Shown in pieces: positions 17,051-31,778 of a stretch of DNA of 64,000 nt. A program made the translations under genes and the position numbers. Numbering within the stretch: the stretch's first letter is position 1; every line of letters starts with the position of its first letter. The stretch comes from Rhodoblastus sp. 17X3. Its GTDB lineage: Bacteria; Pseudomonadota; Alphaproteobacteria; Rhizobiales; Beijerinckiaceae. The stretch lies in contig NZ_JASHHX010000005.1 in the NCBI RefSeq assembly GCF_030056575.1, positions 149,890 to 213,889 on the forward strand, in the 5' to 3' direction. The notes beneath the pieces are model-generated. The model ran no database searches. It was not told the DNA's origin and worked only from the letters and a program-made list of their open reading frames with translations.

Positions 17051-17821
17051 ATGACGGAATTTCGCAGCGCCGAGGCCGGCAGCGTCAATGCCGAGGAACT
17101 GGCGCGTTTCGCCAAGCTCGGCGACGCCTGGTGGGACCTTGAAGGGCCGCAACGGGCGCTCCACAAGCTCAACCCGATTCGCATCTCTTACCTGCGCAAT
17201 CTCTTCTGCAGCCATTTTCCTGACGGCCAGAGCCCGCGCGACCGCAAGGCCGAACAACCACTGCGAGGACTGCGAATTGTCGATCTCGGCTGCGGTGGCG
17301 GCCTGCTGTCGGAACCCCTTTCCGCTCTTGGCGCCAAGGTGACGGGCGTCGATCCAGCCGAGGAGAATATCGCCGCCGCGCGCCGCCACGCCGTGATCGC
17401 CGGGCAGGACGTCGACTACCGCGCAACCACGGTCGAGGCGCTGGCGGAAACGGGCGAGACCTTCGACATCGTGCTGGCGATGGAAGTCCTCGAACATGTC
17501 GCTGACGTGAAGGGTTTTCTGACGGCGGCCGCCGCTCTGGTTCGTCCGGGCGGACTCTTCGTCGGCGCCACCTTGAATCGCACCTTGAAAAGCTATGCGC
17601 TGGCGATCGTCGGCGCCGAATATGTCCTGCGTTGGGTCGAGCCCGGCACCCATGACTGGACCAAATTTCTCCGCCCCGCCGAGATGCTGGCGCCGCTCAA
17701 ATCGGTGGGACTGACGGAAATCGACCGCGCCGGAATTGTCTATCATCCGCTCGGCGACGAATGGCGGCTCTCCGGCGATCTCGACGTGAATTACATGATC
17801 GCGATGGCGCGCGACGCATGA
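17051..17821 (+). CDS. ubiG: Ubiquinone biosynthesis O-methyltransferase UbiG
   Basis: A 256-residue SAM-dependent methyltransferase carrying out the O-methylation steps of ubiquinone synthesis. SAM motif I is RIVDLGCGGGLLSEPL (75-90), and the acidic end of strand 2 is VTGVDPAEENI. UbiG-type features include FAKLGDAWWDLEGP near the N-terminus, LAMEVLEHVADV and the C-terminal HDWTKFLRP. ATG 17051 is chosen because GGAG lies about 6 bp upstream and the resulting length is usual for alphaproteobacteria; an in-frame ATG at 16997 would add 18 unlikely residues. It diverges from lysC and converges on the atp operon across a shared terminator. Confidence 0.95.
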   Translation: MTEFRSAEAGSVNAEELARFAKLGDAWWDLEGPQRALHKLNPIRISYLRNLFCSHFPDGQSPRDRKAEQPLRGLRIVDLGCGGGLLSEPLSALGAKVTGVDPAEENIAAARRHAVIAGQDVDYRATTVEALAETGETFDIVLAMEVLEHVADVKGFLTAAAALVRPGGLFVGATLNRTLKSYALAIVGAEYVLRWVEPGTHDWTKFLRPAEMLAPLKSVGLTEIDRAGIVYHPLGDEWRLSGDLDVNYMIAMARDA

Positions 17822-17836
17822 GGCCGCCAAAAAGAA

Positions 17837-17859
17837 AAGCGGCCCTGATTGGGCCGCTT
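17837..17859 (-). terminator. Rho-independent terminator of the F1-ATPase operon
   Basis: A perfect 9-bp GC-rich stem (AAGCGGCCC / GGGCCGCTT) with a 5-base loop lies between convergent ubiG and atpC. On the minus strand it is followed by TTTTCTTTTT, an ideal U-tract for ending the atpHAGDC transcript. On the plus strand the trailing sequence is not U-rich, so it serves ubiG less well. Confidence 0.85.
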
Positions 17860-17881
17860 GAGCGCAGACGTGCTGGAGGCG

Positions 17882-18295
17882 TCAGGCCGCGACGGCGGCT
17901 TTCAGCTCGTTCAGCTGGTCGAGCTTGTCCGCCGCGAGCTTCTGGGCTTCGTCGGACGTCGCGTCGGCCAGATCTTCCTCGGCGTTCTTGATTTCCTGAG
18001 CCAGCCGCGCCGAATCGAACTGCTCCAAAGGAGTCGCCTGTTCGGCGAGAAGGGTCAGTCCGCCCGCCGCGACATCGGCAAAACCGCCGCGCACGAAGAG
18101 CTTGCTTTTCTTGTTGGGCGCTTCGTCGATCTCGACAATGCCCGCCTTGAGGACAGTCATGACCGGCGCATGGTCCTTCATGACCGTGAACTGGCCTTCG
18201 ACGCCGGGCACGACCACGGCTTCGACTTCGCCCGAAAACAGCAGTTTTTCCGGCGAGACGAGCTCGAAGTGAAATGTCGCCATAAAACTCTCCAA
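17882..18295 (-). CDS. atpC: F1 ATP synthase epsilon subunit
   Basis: A 137-residue epsilon subunit. The N-terminal beta-sandwich begins [19 protein letters not shown] and includes [19 protein letters not shown]; the C-terminal helical hairpin is alanine- and glutamate-rich ([19 protein letters not shown]). Epsilon sits on the rotor shaft, couples F1 to the c-ring and can inhibit hydrolysis. GGAG lies just before the ATG. It is last in the operon, followed by a strong terminator. A stem-loop in the atpD-atpC spacer may tune its expression. Confidence 0.95.
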   Translation of the reverse strand: MESFMATFHFELVSPEKLLFSGEVEAVVVPGVEGQFTVMKDHAPVMTVLKAGIVEIDEAPNKKSKLFVRGGFADVAAGGLTLLAEQATPLEQFDSARLAQEIKNAEEDLADATSDEAQKLAADKLDQLNELKAAVAA

Positions 18296-18339
18296 ACCTG
18301 GGCTTGCGCCGCCCGCCCGGACGACGGGCCGTCAGGGCG

Positions 18340-18361
18340 CCGGCGGCGCTGACGCCGCCGG
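18340..18361 (-). promoter_or_regulatory. Intercistronic stem-loop atpD-atpC
   Basis: CCGGCGGCG and CGCCGCCGG form a perfect 9-bp GC stem with a 4-base loop in the 79-bp spacer between atpD and atpC. No U-tract follows. It probably acts as an RNA processing or stability element rather than a full terminator. Confidence 0.5.
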
Positions 18362-18374
18362 ACGATTTCGATGA

Positions 18375-19829
<1,455 letters not shown>

Positions 19830-19848
19830 TCACATTACTTAATGACGG

Positions 19849-20715
19849 TCAGAGCGCTTCGGCGCCCGAGATGATTTCGATCAGTTCCTTGGTGATCATA
19901 GCCTGACGCGAACGGTTATAGATCGTCGTCTGCTTCTTGATCATTTCGCCGGCGTTGCGCGTGGCGTTATCCATGGCGCTCATGCGCGCGCCCTGTTCCG
20001 AGGCGGCGTTTTCCAGCAAGCCGCGGAAAACCTGCACGGAAATATTGCGCGGCAACAGGGTCGCCAGAATTTCGTCCTGGCCGGGCTCATATTCATAAGC
20101 GGCCGTGGAGGCTTCGCCGCCAGCCGGAACCTCGGCCGGAATCAACTGCTGAGCCGTCGGGATCTGCAGAATGACGGAGCGGAACTTCGAATAGAACAGC
20201 GTGGCGACGTCGAACTCGCCCCGGTCGAACATGGCGATGATCTTCTTGCCGATCGGATCGGCGTTTTCAAAGCCGATCTGGCGCAGCGAGCGCAGGTCGA
20301 TCAGATCAACGATCTGCTTCTCGAACTGGCGGCGCAACTGATCATAACCCTTCTTGCCGATGCAGAGGATCTTGACCGTCTTGCCTTCGGACTGGAGGGC
20401 GAGGATCCGTTCACGCGCCAGGCGCACGATCGAGGAATTGAAACCGCCGCACAACCCGCGCTCGGCCGTGGCGACGACGAGGAGATGAACCTCGCTCTTG
20501 CCGTTGCCCGTCATCAAAGCGGGGCCGTCGCCGGAAACGCCGGAGGCGAGATTGGCCAGAACCGCGTCCATGCGCTCGGCATAGGGGCGCGCGGCCTCGG
20601 CCGCCTGCTGGGCGCGACGCAGCTTCGCCGCCGCGACCATCTGCATGGCCTTGGTGATTTTCTGCGTCGCCTTCACGGAGGCGATGCGATTGCGAAGATC
20701 CTTCAACGAGGGCAT
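19849..20715 (-). CDS. atpG: F1 ATP synthase gamma subunit
   Basis: A 288-residue rotor-shaft subunit. The N-terminal coiled-coil helix begins [20 protein letters not shown] with [14 protein letters not shown]; the C-terminal helix contains [18 protein letters not shown] and ends [12 protein letters not shown], the conserved gamma signature region. It turns inside the alpha3beta3 ring. It is flanked by atpA upstream, with a 98-bp spacer carrying a strong stem-loop, and atpD downstream. The length fits alphaproteobacterial gammas. Confidence 0.97.
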   Translation of the reverse strand: MPSLKDLRNRIASVKATQKITKAMQMVAAAKLRRAQQAAEAARPYAERMDAVLANLASGVSGDGPALMTGNGKSEVHLLVVATAERGLCGGFNSSIVRLARERILALQSEGKTVKILCIGKKGYDQLRRQFEKQIVDLIDLRSLRQIGFENADPIGKKIIAMFDRGEFDVATLFYSKFRSVILQIPTAQQLIPAEVPAGGEASTAAYEYEPGQDEILATLLPRNISVQVFRGLLENAASEQGARMSAMDNATRNAGEMIKKQTTIYNRSRQAMITKELIEIISGAEAL

Positions 20716-20776
20716 GTTTTGTCCGCTCGACTTCCGCCCCTTTCGCCATCTTTGGCGTCAGGAACGTTCCAGGAGG

Positions 20777-20805
20777 CGAGCCCGCAGTCTGGGACGGCGG
20801 GCTCG
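20777..20805 (-). promoter_or_regulatory. Intercistronic stem-loop atpA-atpG
   Basis: CGAGCCCGC and GCGGGCTCG pair perfectly over 9 bp around an 11-base loop, beginning 8 bp after the atpA stop in minus-strand sense. It lacks a U-tract. An mRNA processing or stabilising role that helps set subunit stoichiometry is the likely reading, but it is untested. Confidence 0.5.
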
Positions 20806-20813
20806 ATGCGAAA

Positions 20814-22342
<1,529 letters not shown>

Positions 22343-22343
<1 letters not shown>

Positions 22344-22915
22344 CAGCCGACCTCTTTCATACGTGTGCGGAGCGAGTTGAGCTTGGTTTTGAGCGAGGCG
22401 TCGACCATGCGCGAGCCAAGCTTGACGACGATGCCGCCAATGATCGAAGGATCGACATTGACGTTGACCTTGACGGTCTTGCCGCCCGAAACCTGACGCA
22501 GCGCCTCTTCAAGCGCGGCGGAATGATCGGACGAAAGCGGCGCGGCGACGGTGACGTCGGCGCGGGTGACGCCCTTCGCCTTGTCGTTCAGCGCGAGAAA
22601 GGCGCGAATCATGTCGGGGAGAACGAAGAGGCGGCGCTTGGAGGCCACCAGCTTGATGAAATTGGCGGTGACGCCGCCGAACCCATATTGGTTCAGAAGG
22701 GCGGTGACGGCCTTGAGCTGCTCTTCGGCGGAAAAGACCGGGCTGGCGACCAGGCGCTTCAGGTCCGCGCTCTGGGCGATCATGTCGCCGAAATTGCGCA
22801 GGGCGTCGGCGACAGCGTCGGCGACATTTTGTTCCTGCGCGAGACTGAACAGGGCCAGGGCATAGCGTTCCGCGACGCCGGACGTCGGATTATTGGAGTC
22901 GTCGACTTCAGCCAC
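22343..22915 (-). CDS. atpH: F1 ATP synthase delta subunit
   Basis: A 190-residue delta (OSCP-like) stator subunit linking alpha to the b-subunit stalk. [19 protein letters not shown] is the characteristic N-terminal helix; the C-terminal part contains [19 protein letters not shown] and ends [10 protein letters not shown]. The GTG at 22915 is chosen: AGGGAG lies 8 bp upstream and the length matches relatives (about 186), while upstream in-frame codons add an atypical Arg-rich stretch. It is the first gene of the F1 operon; the Fo genes are not in the window. Confidence 0.94.
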
Positions 22916-23143
22916 GCGGAAAAGCTCCCTTTGGATCGGACGACCATCCGCCCTCGAACGGTCCGGCGCGACGCGCCGCATCATCTCCAAGGGCTGAACT
23001 GGCTGGAAACGGAGAGTGGCGAAAGCCTGTCTCCCCGAAAGGCGCGGCTGACGTAACATAGGGCGCCAGTCGGCGCAACCCTGACAGACGCGGCGAAAGT
23101 AAGGCTTTGGGATAATTTACAAATGGATTCGCTAAAAACTCTC
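22916..23143. other. atp operon upstream region
   Basis: This 228-bp spacer between the priA stop and atpH should hold the atp promoter. I see a CTATGT -10-like element near 23057 on the minus strand, but no well-spaced -35. In the leader a 6-bp GC stem CGGCGC/GCGCCG (22964-22978) lies about 50 bp before the GTG. A weak dyad next to the priA stop may help end that transcript. No gene is apparent. Confidence 0.4.
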
Positions 23144-25351
23144 TTAGAGAAAACTCTGCGGATCGACGTCCACCGCGACCCGCACGCCACCTTTCGGCCT
23201 TGGCGCCGCAGCGAGCATCCGCCGCAAAAAACCCTGCAAATCCGCGCGACGCGGCGATTTGACGAGCAGCCGGAAGCGGCTCCTTCCACGCAGCACCGCG
23301 AGCGGAGCCTCGGCGGGGCCGAGCAAGATGATATCCGAATCCGGCGATGCGTTTTCGCTGCGCGTCAGAGCCGCCGCGCGGGCCAATTCGCGCGCATGCG
23401 CCTCCGTCGCCGCACGATCCGGCCCTGAGACGACGAGCGCCGCGAGCCGGCCGAACGGCGGCAGCCCAGCCTCGCGCCGCGCCTGGGTCTCCTCGCGATA
23501 GAAGCGTTCGAAATCGCCGGAAATGAGCGCCCGCAGGACGGGATGTTCCTTTTGCCATGTTTGCAGATAGGCGCGTCCCGGCTGCTCGCCGCGTCCTGCG
23601 CGGCCCGCGACCTGGCTGAGCAGTTGGAAGGTCCGCTCCGCGGCGCGCGGATCGCCATTGGCGAGGCCGATATCGGCGTCGACCACGCCAACCAGCGTCA
23701 GATGCGGGAAATTATGGCCCTTGGCGACAAGCTGGGTGCCTATGACGAGATCGAATTCTCGATTTTCCACCGCCTGCAATTCGCCACGCAGCCGCTCGAT
23801 CCCGCCCGGCATGTCGGATGACAGCACGAGCCGCCGCGCATCCGGGAACAGCTCGGCGGCCTCTTCGGCGACGCGCTCGACACCCGGGCCGCAGGCGGTG
23901 AGCGAATCCGGCGATTCGCATTGCGGACAGATGTCCGGCCTGCGCTCGACATGGCCGCAATGATGGCAGGCCAGCGCGCGGCGATAGCGGTGCTCGACCA
24001 GCCAGGCCGAGCAATTGGGACATTGGAACTTGTGGCCGCAGGTCCGGCACAAGGTGAGCGGCGCATAGCCGCGCCGGTTGAGGAACAGCAGAGCCTGTTC
24101 CTTGCGCGAAAAGCACTCGCGCATCGCATCGGCGAGCCGGGGCGCGATCCATTTGCCGCGTGGAGGAGCTTCCCGTCGCAGGTCGATCGCCTCCATCTCG
24201 GGCAGCTGGCGACCGGCGAAACGGCTGTCCAGCCGCAGCCAGCCATAGCGTCCCTGGCGGGCGTTCTCGCGCGTTTCGATCGAAGGGGTCGCGGAAGCCA
24301 GCACGATGGCTGCGGAATCCTGCCGCGCCCGCACCACCGCCATGTCTCGGGCGTGATAGGCGACGCCGTCCTCCTGCTTGTAGGCGGCCTCGTGCTCCTC
24401 ATCGACCACGATCGTCCGCAGGCCCGCGAAGGGCAGGAACAGCGCCGAGCGGGCGCCCGCCACCACCCGGACCTCGCCCTCGGCGACGCCGCGCCAGACC
24501 CGCGCCCGGCGACGCGGCGAAACGCCGGAATGCCATTCCGCCGGCCGCTCGCCGAACCGCTTGGCGAAACGTTCGAGAAACTGCCCCGTCAGCGCGATTT
24601 CCGGCATCAGGATCAAAGCCTGTCCGCCGGCGCGCAGCGCCTCGGCCACGGCCTCGAAATAGACTTCCGTCTTGCCGGAGCCGGTAACGCCTTCGAGCAG
24701 GACCGGCTTGAAATGGCCGGCGCCGACAGCCTCCCGCAGCGCCTGCGCGGCCTCGTCCTGCGCGGCGGAAAGGTCCGGCGCGCAGAAATCGGGATCGGGC
24801 CGCGCGCCCGGCGTTTCGGGCGGAAGCGCGACCGCCTCCAGCGCGCCGTCATCGATCAGCGCGTCGACGACGCCGGACGACACCCCCGCAAGCCGCGCCA
24901 GCTCGGCCTTGGTCGCCGTGAGATCGCCGATCAGGGCGGAAAGCACGCGCAGGCGCGCGGGCGTCGGCCGTTTCGGCGTGGCGCCGGTCGCGCGGACGCC
25001 AATGCGGGTCGGCTCGTCCTCGGCGTCTTCCGCCGCGCGGGTCGCCATGCGCAGCACCATGCCGCGCGGGGCCAGCGTCCAGGCTGCGACCCAATCGAGG
25101 AAGGCGCGCAGTTTTTGCGGCAGCGGCGGCAGGTCGAGCCGGGCCGAAACGAGCTTGAGATTTTCGCGCGCGTCGCGGCGCAAGGCCCAGACAACGCCGA
25201 AGGCTTCGCGCGCACCCAGCGAGACCTTGACGAAATCGCCTTCCGCCAAGGCCATCCCGTCCGGGATGCTGTAGGAATAGGGATGGTCCACCGCGACCGG
25301 GACCAGCACGTCGGCGACGTCGCCCCGGTTTTCCGCGCCGCTTTCAATCAT
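23144..25351 (-). CDS. priA: Primosomal protein N' (replication restart helicase)
   Basis: A 735-residue 3'-5' helicase that reloads the replisome at stalled forks. After the N-terminal DNA-binding domain (VDHPYSYSIPDGM) come Walker A LLEGVTGSGKTEVYFE (near 220) and the DEEH box IVVDEEHEAAYKQED (near 318). An eight-cysteine zinc module follows (LCRTCGHKFQCPNC, ACHHCGH, ICPQCES; about 430-480), then helicase motifs V-VI (GTQLVAKGHNFP, QVAGRAGRGEQPG). All core motifs are intact. It is the minus-strand gene before the atp operon; co-transcription with atpH is possible but a 228-bp gap separates them. Confidence 0.97.
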   Translation of the reverse strand: MIESGAENRGDVADVLVPVAVDHPYSYSIPDGMALAEGDFVKVSLGAREAFGVVWALRRDARENLKLVSARLDLPPLPQKLRAFLDWVAAWTLAPRGMVLRMATRAAEDAEDEPTRIGVRATGATPKRPTPARLRVLSALIGDLTATKAELARLAGVSSGVVDALIDDGALEAVALPPETPGARPDPDFCAPDLSAAQDEAAQALREAVGAGHFKPVLLEGVTGSGKTEVYFEAVAEALRAGGQALILMPEIALTGQFLERFAKRFGERPAEWHSGVSPRRRARVWRGVAEGEVRVVAGARSALFLPFAGLRTIVVDEEHEAAYKQEDGVAYHARDMAVVRARQDSAAIVLASATPSIETRENARQGRYGWLRLDSRFAGRQLPEMEAIDLRREAPPRGKWIAPRLADAMRECFSRKEQALLFLNRRGYAPLTLCRTCGHKFQCPNCSAWLVEHRYRRALACHHCGHVERRPDICPQCESPDSLTACGPGVERVAEEAAELFPDARRLVLSSDMPGGIERLRGELQAVENREFDLVIGTQLVAKGHNFPHLTLVGVVDADIGLANGDPRAAERTFQLLSQVAGRAGRGEQPGRAYLQTWQKEHPVLRALISGDFERFYREETQARREAGLPPFGRLAALVVSGPDRAATEAHARELARAAALTRSENASPDSDIILLGPAEAPLAVLRGRSRFRLLVKSPRRADLQGFLRRMLAAAPRPKGGVRVAVDVDPQSFL

Positions 25352-25427
25352 GCCACCGACCCGTTTGGCGGCCCGCTTCGCAACGCCCCCGCCCCCGACC
25401 GATTCCGGTGCGACGGAGGCGGCGGCG

Positions 25428-28235
<2,808 letters not shown>

Positions 28236-28282
28236 TCCAACGACCTTTCAGAGCGGCGCCCTTGCGCCGCAATCCGATGGAG

Positions 28283-28310
28283 GCCGGCGACCGGAAAGGT
28301 CCGGGCCGGC
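28283..28310 (-). promoter_or_regulatory. Strong hairpin in the secA 5' leader
   Basis: The inverted repeat GCCGGC-GA-CCGGA / TCCGG-GCCGGC forms an 11-bp GC-rich stem with a 2-base bulge and 4-base loop, 48-75 nt upstream of the secA ATG. A smaller GCCGG/CCGGC hairpin followed by TTTTT lies near 28444-28457 in the same leader. Together they suggest an attenuation-type or translational control point; no secM-like reading frame is convincing. Confidence 0.45.
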
Positions 28311-28465
28311 GAAACGCGCCGCCCCCGGGAGCGGCGACCGCGCCGCCACAATGTCGGAAGCCATGGCGCAAGAAACAAGGCGCCGCGCCCTGTTCTCGAC
28401 CACCACGGCAAACGATTGCCCAAAGCGGCGCGAAAGCACAAAAAGCCGGCAATCCGGCGCGCGAG

Positions 28466-28494
28466 AGATAGAAGCGCGGCGCCGGCTTGTCAAC
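28466..28494 (-). promoter_or_regulatory. Predicted secA promoter
   Basis: On the minus strand GTTGAC (28489-28494) and CTATCT (28466-28471) are separated by exactly 17 bp, close to the alphaproteobacterial housekeeping consensus CTTGAC-N17-CTATAT. It lies after the DUF2147 stop and would give secA a leader of about 225 nt. It is the best-looking promoter I found in the window. Confidence 0.6.
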
Positions 28495-28528
28495 GCGAGC
28501 GCGATTTTCAGGCCATTTGGAAAGAGGC

Positions 28529-28918
28529 TCAGCGCGCCCTTTTCCAGGTCTCGCCGCCGCAAAGGCCGCCGCCCTGCACGCAGCCGCGGACTTTCAGATG
28601 GTCCGCATCGGCGCCGGCGGAGATTTCGCCGTCATACATCTTGCCATCGTCGAGATTGAAGATCGGCCCCTTCCAAACATCGCCCTCGCGCCGGAGATTG
28701 ATGAGGATCTTTTGGCCGACCGAGGACTTTTCGCCCGCCGCTGGCGGCGGGGCGGCGGCAATGACGCCGCAGACGTTCTTGCCGCAAGGCGCGATGCGGA
28801 TGATCGCCGAACCGTCAGCCACCCGCCACAGCCCGGCTGGAAACGCAGGCGCGGCCAGAACAGGCGACGCGCCAAAGCCCGAGAGCAGAAGAATGGAAAA
28901 AAGGGCGGCTTTCTTCAT
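28529..28918 (-). CDS. Secreted DUF2147 family protein
   Basis: A 129-residue protein with a clear Sec signal peptide (MKKAALFSILLLSGFGAS..., cleavage expected after VLA near residue 22). The mature domain starts with AGLWRVADGSAIIRIAPCGK and contains the DUF2147 pattern GKILIN-like GQKILINLRREGDVWKG, NLDDGKMYDGEI and a late LKVRGCV. Four cysteines could form periplasmic disulphides. The family is a small beta-barrel-like fold of unknown function found in envelope contexts. It begins 6 bp after hemD and so probably shares the hemCD transcript, with no obvious functional link. Confidence 0.85.
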   Translation of the reverse strand: MKKAALFSILLLSGFGASPVLAAPAFPAGLWRVADGSAIIRIAPCGKNVCGVIAAAPPPAAGEKSSVGQKILINLRREGDVWKGPIFNLDDGKMYDGEISAGADADHLKVRGCVQGGGLCGGETWKRAR

Positions 28919-28924
28919 GCGCGG

Positions 28925-29641
28925 TCACTCCTTGCGAGGCGGCTTGGCAAGTCGGCGGGACGGTCCGACGAGAGTCATTAACGCCTCTTCATCCGGTTGA
29001 GAAGCCACGAAAATTTTTTCCGCCGGCGCGAAAGTCCGGCATATCGCGGCGACATCTTCGGACAGGCAATAGTGCGAAAGCCTCGCCGCGCCTTCGGCGC
29101 CGATCAGGGCTAGCGCGGCGGTCGCGCTGCGCGGCGAATAATGCAGGACGGCGTCGATTTCGCCCTTTTTGAGCGCCGCGCTAATCTCCGCCGGCCAGGA
29201 TTCGACCGGACTCGCGTCATAGGTTTCCAGAATCGCGATCCGCCAGCCGGCGGCGCGCAAGCTGTCTTCGAGCAAGGGCTTGCGCTCGCGCCCCGCGAGA
29301 TAAAGCGCCGATCCGGGCGGCCATTCGGCAATCAACCGCGCGCTGAGCGCCTCGGCGCGCGGCGCGATGATTCGCGCCGTGAAGCCCGCCGCTTCCGCCG
29401 CCGCGGCAGTCTTGTCGCCCACGCAGGCCAGCGGCGCGGCGCGCAACGCGGGCGAAGGGCTCAAACCCACGAAAGCCTGCGCGCTGGTGGCGAGAATCAG
29501 ATCGAACGGCCCCTCCGGCAGCGCGGCGGCGACCGGGACGATCTCCAGCACCGGCGCGCAGACCGGGCCGTGCCCCAGCGCTGAAAGGCGCTTCGCCGTG
29601 GGCGCCGTCTGATCCGCCGGCCGGGTCACAAGCACGCGCAT
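28925..29641 (-). CDS. hemD: Uroporphyrinogen-III synthase
   Basis: A 238-residue enzyme that cyclises hydroxymethylbilane with D-ring inversion to uroporphyrinogen III. Sequence conservation in HemD is low. The evidence is the N-terminal MRVLVTRPADQTAPTAKRL, the two-domain alternating pattern (ILATSAQAFVGL; LYLAGRERKPLLEDSLRAAG; HYSPRSATAALALI), the length, and the position 6 bp after hemC. It acts in the cytosol at the branch point to haem and cobalamin. I see no truncation. Confidence 0.92.
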   Translation of the reverse strand: MRVLVTRPADQTAPTAKRLSALGHGPVCAPVLEIVPVAAALPEGPFDLILATSAQAFVGLSPSPALRAAPLACVGDKTAAAAEAAGFTARIIAPRAEALSARLIAEWPPGSALYLAGRERKPLLEDSLRAAGWRIAILETYDASPVESWPAEISAALKKGEIDAVLHYSPRSATAALALIGAEGAARLSHYCLSEDVAAICRTFAPAEKIFVASQPDEEALMTLVGPSRRLAKPPRKE

Positions 29642-29647
29642 GGTTTT

Positions 29648-30568
29648 TCAGAAGCTCAGCACGTCCGCGGGCGCCGCCGCGAGAATCTTTCGCGCCGCAG
29701 ACTCGCCCAGAGCCGCGGCCTCGCCGACCGAACCTTCCGCGCGGGCGTCAAAAGCCTCCGAGCCGTCCTTGCGCAGCACGAGTCCGTAAAAGCTCACGCG
29801 GCCCCCGGCGACGACGGCGTGTCCGGCGATCGGCGTGCGGCAGGAGCCGTCGAGCACATGAAGGAAAGCCCGTTCGGCGTCGAGCGCATGGCCGGTCTCG
29901 GCGTCGCAGATCAGCGCGAGATCCTCTCGAATCCGGGCGTCGTCCGCCCGCGCCGTGATCGCGATCGCGCCTTGGCCACAGGCGGGCGGAAAGAGATCGA
30001 GCGGCAGAATGGAGGTCGCCTGCTCGGCGAGGCCGAGCCGTTTCAGGCCAGCCAAAGCCAGCAAGGTCGCGGCGAATTCACCGCTTTCGACCTTGCGCAG
30101 GCGGGTCTGGACATTGCCGCGCAGCAGTTCGACCTGAAGGTCAGGGCGCAGGCGGCGAATCATCGCCTGACGGCGCAGCGAGGCCGAGCCGACGCGAGCG
30201 CCCCACGGAAGCTCCGTCAAGGTTTTGGCCGAGCCCCCGATAAAGGCGTCGCGCACGTCCTCGCGCGGCAGATAGCCGGCCACGAGGAGCCCCTCCGGCA
30301 GCACGGTCGGCAGATCCTTGGCCGAATGGACGGCGATGTCGATGCCGCCTTCGAGCTGGGCCTGGTCGAGCTCCTTGGTGAAGAGGCCCTTGCCGCCGAC
30401 CTCGCTGAGGGGCCGGTCCTGAATCATATCGCCGCTGGTCTTGATGACGACGATTTCGAAATGTTCTTCCGGCGCGCCATGGGCCAGGGCGAGGCGTCGG
30501 CGGGTCTCATAGGCCTGCGCCAGCGCCAGGGGGCTGCCGCGCGTGCCGATTTTCATCCAGGGCGCCAA
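29648..30568 (-). CDS. hemC: Hydroxymethylbilane synthase (porphobilinogen deaminase)
   Basis: A 306-residue enzyme polymerising four porphobilinogens. Key features are [15 protein letters not shown] at the N-terminus, VHSAKDLPT with the catalytic aspartate, the arginine-rich GSASLRRQA and [11 protein letters not shown], and the dipyrromethane-cofactor cysteine in [11 protein letters not shown] (C243). The annotated TTG start (30568) has GGAG 8 bp upstream; ATG 30556, four codons in, is the alternative and gives the usual MKIGTRGSP start. It is divergent from tsaD and followed by hemD after 6 bp. Confidence 0.96.
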   Translation of the reverse strand: MAPWMKIGTRGSPLALAQAYETRRRLALAHGAPEEHFEIVVIKTSGDMIQDRPLSEVGGKGLFTKELDQAQLEGGIDIAVHSAKDLPTVLPEGLLVAGYLPREDVRDAFIGGSAKTLTELPWGARVGSASLRRQAMIRRLRPDLQVELLRGNVQTRLRKVESGEFAATLLALAGLKRLGLAEQATSILPLDLFPPACGQGAIAITARADDARIREDLALICDAETGHALDAERAFLHVLDGSCRTPIAGHAVVAGGRVSFYGLVLRKDGSEAFDARAEGSVGEAAALGESAARKILAAAPADVLSF

Positions 30569-30588
30569 AATTTAAGCTCCAAGCCGTT

Positions 30589-30616
30589 TTGATTTGTCCG
30601 GGCGGAGGACTATAGG
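30589..30616 (+). promoter_or_regulatory. Possible tsaD promoter
   Basis: TTGATT (30589-30594) and TATAGG (30611-30616) are separated by 16 bp on the plus strand in the 132-bp divergent hemC-tsaD spacer, within range of a sigma-70 promoter. It would leave a leader of about 80 nt before tsaD. Confidence 0.4.
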
Positions 30617-30700
30617 AAAAAGCGCGGCGCGAAGAAAGCGCGGGGCGGATTTTTCGCTCGCGCGGATCGCGGCCCGCAAAAAAGCTCGGGGAGAAAGCCA

Positions 30701-31771
30701 ATGTGGGCGAGCCTGCGCGTGCTGGGAATCGAGAGCACCTGCGACGAAACCGCCGCCGCCGTGGTCGAGGCCGATTCCATAGGACGCGGCAAGATTCTCT
30801 CCAACGCCGTCCTGAGCCAGATCGCGGAACACGCCGCCTATGGCGGGGTGGTGCCGGAAATCGCCGCCCGCGCCCATGTCGACGCCCTGGACCGGCTGAT
30901 TCGCCGCGCGCTCGCCGACGCCGATTGCGGAATCGACGATCTTGACGCCATCGCCGCCGCCGGCGGGCCGGGCCTGATCGGGGGCGTCATGGTCGGCCTG
31001 ACCACCGGCAAGGCCATTGCGCTTGCTGCGGGAAAACCCTTCGTCGCCGTGAACCATCTCGAAGGTCATGCGCTGACCCCGCGCCTGACCGACAATATCG
31101 ACTTTCCCTATCTGCTCCTGCTGGTCTCCGGCGGCCACAGCCAGCTCGTCGCGGTGAATGGCGTCGGCGACTACCGGCGGCTCGGCTCGACCGTGGACGA
31201 CGCGGTCGGAGAGGCCTTCGACAAGGCGGCGAAGATGCTCGGCCTGCCCTATCCCGGCGGCCCGCGCGTCGAACAGGCGGCGCTCGGCGGCGATCCCGCG
31301 CGTTTCGCCTTTCCGCGCCCGATGGCGGGGCGGCGCAACCCCGACTTCTCCTTCTCCGGCCTCAAGACCGCCGTGCGGCAGGAGGCCGAGCGCATCGCGC
31401 CTTTGACCAACACCGACGTCGCCGACCTGTGCGCGTCGTTCCAGGCCGCCGCCGTGGACGTGCTGGTCGACCGCTGCCGCGCCGCCCTGCGCCTGCTCGC
31501 CGACGCCCCGAAGCCGCCGACCGCCCTGGTCGCCGCGGGCGGCGTCGCCGCCAATGGCGCGATCCGCCGCGCGCTGGGACGCCTTTGCGCCGAGGCGGGC
31601 CTGAAACTCGCTTTGCCGCCGCCGGGGCTATGTTCGGACAATGGCGCCATGATCGCCTGGGCCGGGCTGGAGCGATTCCGGCTTGGAATGGTCGACGGCA
31701 TGGATTTCGCCGCGCGCCCGCGCTGGCCGCTCGACGAACGCCCGGACGCCCGCTGGCACGGGAAAGCGTGA
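30701..31771 (+). CDS. tsaD: tRNA N6-adenosine threonylcarbamoyltransferase TsaD
   Basis: A 356-residue Kae1/TsaD ASKHA-fold enzyme that transfers threonylcarbamoyl to A37 of ANN-decoding tRNAs (t6A), working with TsaB, TsaC and TsaE. Motifs: [15 protein letters not shown] near the N-terminus, [14 protein letters not shown], the metal ligands in VNHLEGH (H119, H123), [11 protein letters not shown], and [22 protein letters not shown]. The start MWASLRVLG has GGGGAGAAAG upstream. It heads a run tsaD, PLD-like gene, gpsA with tight spacing. Length is normal. Confidence 0.97.
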   Translation: MWASLRVLGIESTCDETAAAVVEADSIGRGKILSNAVLSQIAEHAAYGGVVPEIAARAHVDALDRLIRRALADADCGIDDLDAIAAAGGPGLIGGVMVGLTTGKAIALAAGKPFVAVNHLEGHALTPRLTDNIDFPYLLLLVSGGHSQLVAVNGVGDYRRLGSTVDDAVGEAFDKAAKMLGLPYPGGPRVEQAALGGDPARFAFPRPMAGRRNPDFSFSGLKTAVRQEAERIAPLTNTDVADLCASFQAAAVDVLVDRCRAALRLLADAPKPPTALVAAGGVAANGAIRRALGRLCAEAGLKLALPPPGLCSDNGAMIAWAGLERFRLGMVDGMDFAARPRWPLDERPDARWHGKA

Positions 31772-31778
31772 GGTTTTT

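Noticed and set aside
22916..23059. N-terminal extension of AtpH
   Set aside because: The in-frame codons before GTG 22915 encode an atypical Arg-rich stretch; the GTG has an AGGGAG site and gives the family length.
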